Positions 44,148 through 45,212 of a stretch of 45,212 bases of DNA are shown piece by piece. Position 1 is the first letter of the stretch; each line of letters begins with the position of its first letter. A model generated the notes under the pieces. It did not search any database, was not told where the DNA came from, and saw only the letters and a list, made by a program, of their open reading frames with translations. The stretch spans positions 1 through 45,212 of the forward strand of contig NZ_AUNB01000026.1 of the NCBI RefSeq assembly GCF_000714545.1. The letters run 5' to 3'. This DNA comes from Thioclava indica. GTDB taxonomy: Bacteria > Pseudomonadota > Alphaproteobacteria > Rhodobacterales > Rhodobacteraceae. Made by a program: the position numbers and the translations under genes.

Positions 44148-45212
44148 ATGGCTATTCAAGCTCCGGCAGCGCGCCCGGCCAATCCGCGTTTTTCTTCGGG
44201 CCCTTGCACGAAGATCCCCGGTTTCTCCCTCGACATGCTGTCCGACGCGCCCTTGGGTCGCTCGCACCGTGCCGCTATCGGCAAAGCCAAGCTGAAAGAG
44301 GCGATCGAAGCCACTCGCGAAATTCTGGGCATCCCGGCGGATTACCGCATCGGCATCGTGCCTGCCTCTGATACCGGCGCTGTGGAAATGGCGATGTGGT
44401 CGCTGCTTGGCGAACGCAAGGCGACGATGTGCGCTTGGGAAAGCTTTGGCGCTGGCTGGGTGACCGATGTGGTCAAACAGCTCAAGATCGACGCTGAAAC
44501 CAAGACTGCCGAGTATGGCGATATCGTTGATTTTACGCAGGTCGATTTCAACACCGATGTCGTGTTCACCTGGAACGGCACCACCTCTGGCGTGCGCGTC
44601 CCGAATGGCGATGCAATTCCGGCGGATCGCGAAGGGCTGACGATCTGTGACGCCACCAGCGCCGCGTTTGCGATGGATCTGCCTTGGGACAAGCTCGATG
44701 TGACCACCTTCTCATGGCAGAAAGTACTGGGCGGCGAAGGCGGCCACGGCGTTCTGGTCCTGTCGCCCCGCGCCGTTGCACGTTTGGAAAGCTACAGCCC
44801 CGCTTGGCCGCTGCCGAAAATCTTCCGCATGACCAAAGGCGGCAAGCTGATCGAAGGCATCTTTGTAGGTGAAACCATCAACACGCCCTCGATGTTGTGC
44901 GTCGAAGACTACCTAGTGTCGCTGAAATGGGCGAAATCCATTGGCGGGCTCAAGGGCCTTGTGGATCGCGCCACGGCGAATGCGAAAACCGTCTGGGATT
45001 TCTGCGATGCGCGCGACTGGATCGCGAATCTCGCCAATGACCCGGCGACCGCCTCGACCACCAGCGTTTGCGTGAAGTTCACCGATACCCGTATCAAAGA
45101 CGGCGCGGCATTTGCCAAAGCCGTTGCCAAGCGTCTGGAAAAAGAGGGCGTCGGTCTTGATCTTGGCGCCTATCGTGACGCGCCCGCAGGTCTGCGGATC
45201 TGGTGTGGCTCG
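44148..45212 (+). CDS. serC: Phosphoserine aminotransferase (cut by the window end)
   Basis: A partial gene, 355 codons to the window end with no stop yet; the usual length is about 380. It starts [19 protein letters not shown], and the PLP lysine is in [26 protein letters not shown] and [15 protein letters not shown] are also typical of the alphaproteobacterial SerC. It converts 3-phosphohydroxypyruvate to phosphoserine, the step before SerB. AAAGGA lies upstream of the ATG at 44148. Downstream genes (often serA) are outside the window. Confidence 0.95.
   Translation, partial: MAIQAPAARPANPRFSSGPCTKIPGFSLDMLSDAPLGRSHRAAIGKAKLKEAIEATREILGIPADYRIGIVPASDTGAVEMAMWSLLGERKATMCAWESFGAGWVTDVVKQLKIDAETKTAEYGDIVDFTQVDFNTDVVFTWNGTTSGVRVPNGDAIPADREGLTICDATSAAFAMDLPWDKLDVTTFSWQKVLGGEGGHGVLVLSPRAVARLESYSPAWPLPKIFRMTKGGKLIEGIFVGETINTPSMLCVEDYLVSLKWAKSIGGLKGLVDRATANAKTVWDFCDARDWIANLANDPATASTTSVCVKFTDTRIKDGAAFAKAVAKRLEKEGVGLDLGAYRDAPAGLRIWCGS

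Overview
The window looks like part of an alphaproteobacterial chromosome, most likely Rhodobacterales/Rhodobacteraceae. The pointers are a CcrM adenine methyltransferase with GANTC sites upstream, a carboxy(nor)spermidine polyamine operon, a candidate serC leader, several small hypothetical proteins of a kind I associate with this family, and high GC. The assignment is from gene content only.

Bases 1-13130 are the right-hand part of an integrative mobilizable element; its left end lies outside the window. A ColE1-like mobilization operon (MobC, an HEN-type relaxase, and MobB and MobD encoded inside the relaxase gene in another frame) is followed by an IS3 transposase stub. Next, on the minus strand, comes a tightly coupled type I restriction-modification operon: an extra half-size specificity protein, HsdM, HsdS, HsdR and a YgjP-like metallopeptidase. 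Small accessory genes (HTH protein, DUF1508 protein), an XRE regulator, two tandem excisionase-like proteins and a tyrosine integrase follow. The integrase stops three bases before the 3' part of a tRNA-Arg(CCT) gene, which marks the att site.

Bases 13131-45212 are chromosomal genes. On the minus strand a membrane-anchored winged-helix protein precedes carboxynorspermidine decarboxylase and synthase. On the plus strand are an (I/V)DRR-repeat secreted protein, rnhB and ccrM. A repeat-rich intergenic element separates ccrM from a MarR/nitrilase/glutaredoxin/ComF minus-strand cluster, which meets a methyltransferase gene head to head with overlapping start codons. Then come otsBA (trehalose), hemH, a HAD hydrolase/rsmD/FAD reductase cluster, a peroxiredoxin, a pterin dehydratase, MscS, a GNAT protein, a glycerophosphodiesterase, RidA and two uncharacterised proteins.

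Bases 34148-41066 hold a tightly packed minus-strand operon related to E. coli ydjXZ/ynjBCD/ynjF: a TVP38-FAD oxidoreductase fusion, a CDP-alcohol phosphotransferase, a three-part ABC importer and possibly a lipoprotein. It is the best candidate for an uncharacterised system. The window ends with an amino-sugar pair (GlcNAc kinase and nagA) and divergent serine genes serB and serC; serC is cut by the window end.
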